From: Denitromonas sp.
Lineage (GTDB): Bacteria; Pseudomonadota; Gammaproteobacteria; Burkholderiales; Rhodocyclaceae
Direction: 5' to 3'
DNA: 46,476 nt
Assembly (NCBI RefSeq): GCF_034676725.1
Contig: NZ_JAUCBR010000003.1
Location: 1-46,476, forward strand
The first letter of the stretch is position 1, and every line of letters begins with the position of its first letter. The notes below the pieces were generated by a model that searched no databases, was not told the DNA's origin, and worked only from the letters and a program-made list of their open reading frames with translations. Positions 46,136 through 46,476 of this stretch are shown piece after piece. The position numbers and the translations under genes are program-made.

Positions 46136-46476
46136 ATGCGTTTCAATCGATATGGCCGTTACCCCTTCAATGACACGCCGCGCAAGCGCGCGGCGGTCCT
46201 GCGCAAGCAGCGCAATGAGCGTGAGGCGCTGCCGCTGTTCGCCGATCAGATCGCCGCCGAACAAGCGTCCGTGGATGACGTGATGATCGGGCGGGCGGTG
46301 GCATGGGACAACCACGAAGCCCGCTCGCGTGCCTACGAGGCGCGGAAGTGGCGCGAGGCTCGGGCGCGCCTGCGCGCCTACCCGCCCAATGAGCGGCGGG
46401 CGCTCGCGGCCTATTGGCAGCGCTGCGGATGGCCGGCGGTCCCGTCTTATCTGCTCTCGATGCTGCATATGTACGA
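46136..46476 (+). CDS. Small Arg-rich protein, runs off the window (continues at base 1)
   Basis: 113 complete codons without a stop, from ATG 46136 after AGGAGAG. Related to the 93-aa protein at 16810 (MRF.RY start; RRAL.AYW and LPSYLL.ML.MY-type end). Very Arg/Ala-rich helical middle. In circular reading it ends at base 64 for 134 aa. Function unknown; it shares a transcript with the cytosine methyltransferase. Confidence 0.75.
   Translation, partial: MRFNRYGRYPFNDTPRKRAAVLRKQRNEREALPLFADQIAAEQASVDDVMIGRAVAWDNHEARSRAYEARKWREARARLRAYPPNERRALAAYWQRCGWPAVPSYLLSMLHMY

Noticed and set aside
1..46476. tRNA or rRNA genes
   Set aside because: No tRNA cloverleaf-like or ribosomal RNA sequence was noticed; none is expected on this type of plasmid, though a covariance search was not possible.
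1..46476. Antibiotic or metal resistance genes
   Set aside because: No beta-lactamase, aminoglycoside, efflux or integron signature was recognised; the plasmid seems to carry only backbone, establishment and restriction functions.

Overview
The window looks like one complete circular conjugative plasmid of 46,476 bp, opened inside a gene. The reading frame that runs off the right edge (46136 to 46476) continues in frame at base 1 and stops at 62-64. Base composition is GC-rich and the proteins look proteobacterial. The transfer genes, the stb operon and the nic region follow the MOBF/IncW plasmid R388. The host is probably a GC-rich proteobacterium, perhaps a betaproteobacterium; the sequence alone does not fix the species.

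Layout. 0.2-3.0 kb: two small membrane-anchored proteins, a serine resolvase, RepA, and an iteron origin with a perfect DnaA box. 3.3-20.1 kb: a long block of almost only plus-strand genes that would enter the recipient early (leading region): SSB, a TrfB/KorA-type repressor, a KfrB-domain protein, a zeta-toxin module, TraX, an N6-methylase-like protein, an LPD29 protein, KfrA, a secreted nuclease, a RadC-like protein and many small unknowns. 20.6-22.97 kb (minus): a SprT-like protease and stbC-stbB-stbA. 23.0-23.37 kb: StbA-type direct repeats and oriT. 23.37-28.2 kb: trwA, trwB, trwC. 28.3-28.45 kb: a small type I-E-like CRISPR array with no cas genes. 28.45-40.4 kb (minus): a complete VirB/Trw type IV secretion system in three operons that share one palindromic operator. 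40.6-42.3 kb: an H-NS-like protein and three unknowns. 42.4-44.5 kb: a BglII-like restriction-modification module set inside a copy of the plasmid's own repeat. 44.9 kb to the end: a further cassette with a C5 cytosine methyltransferase.

The most striking feature is a repeated regulatory cassette of up to about 610 bp. Copies lie at 9.0, 12.4, 14.4, 15.1 (core only) and 42.3/44.5 kb (split by the restriction module), with fragments at 3.3 (inverted) and 18.9 kb. A full copy carries terminator-like hairpins, a structured middle, a near-consensus sigma-70 promoter (TTGACT-N17-TATAAT), and a 5' leader with two hairpins, one of which shows three compensatory base-pair changes between copies. The -10 box is covered by two direct TTGTCCTAT boxes 11 bp apart. 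The same box with the same 11-bp period forms two arrays upstream of stbA beside oriT. This suggests that StbA links segregation and transfer to a dispersed regulon of leading-region genes, many of which may be establishment or anti-defence functions.
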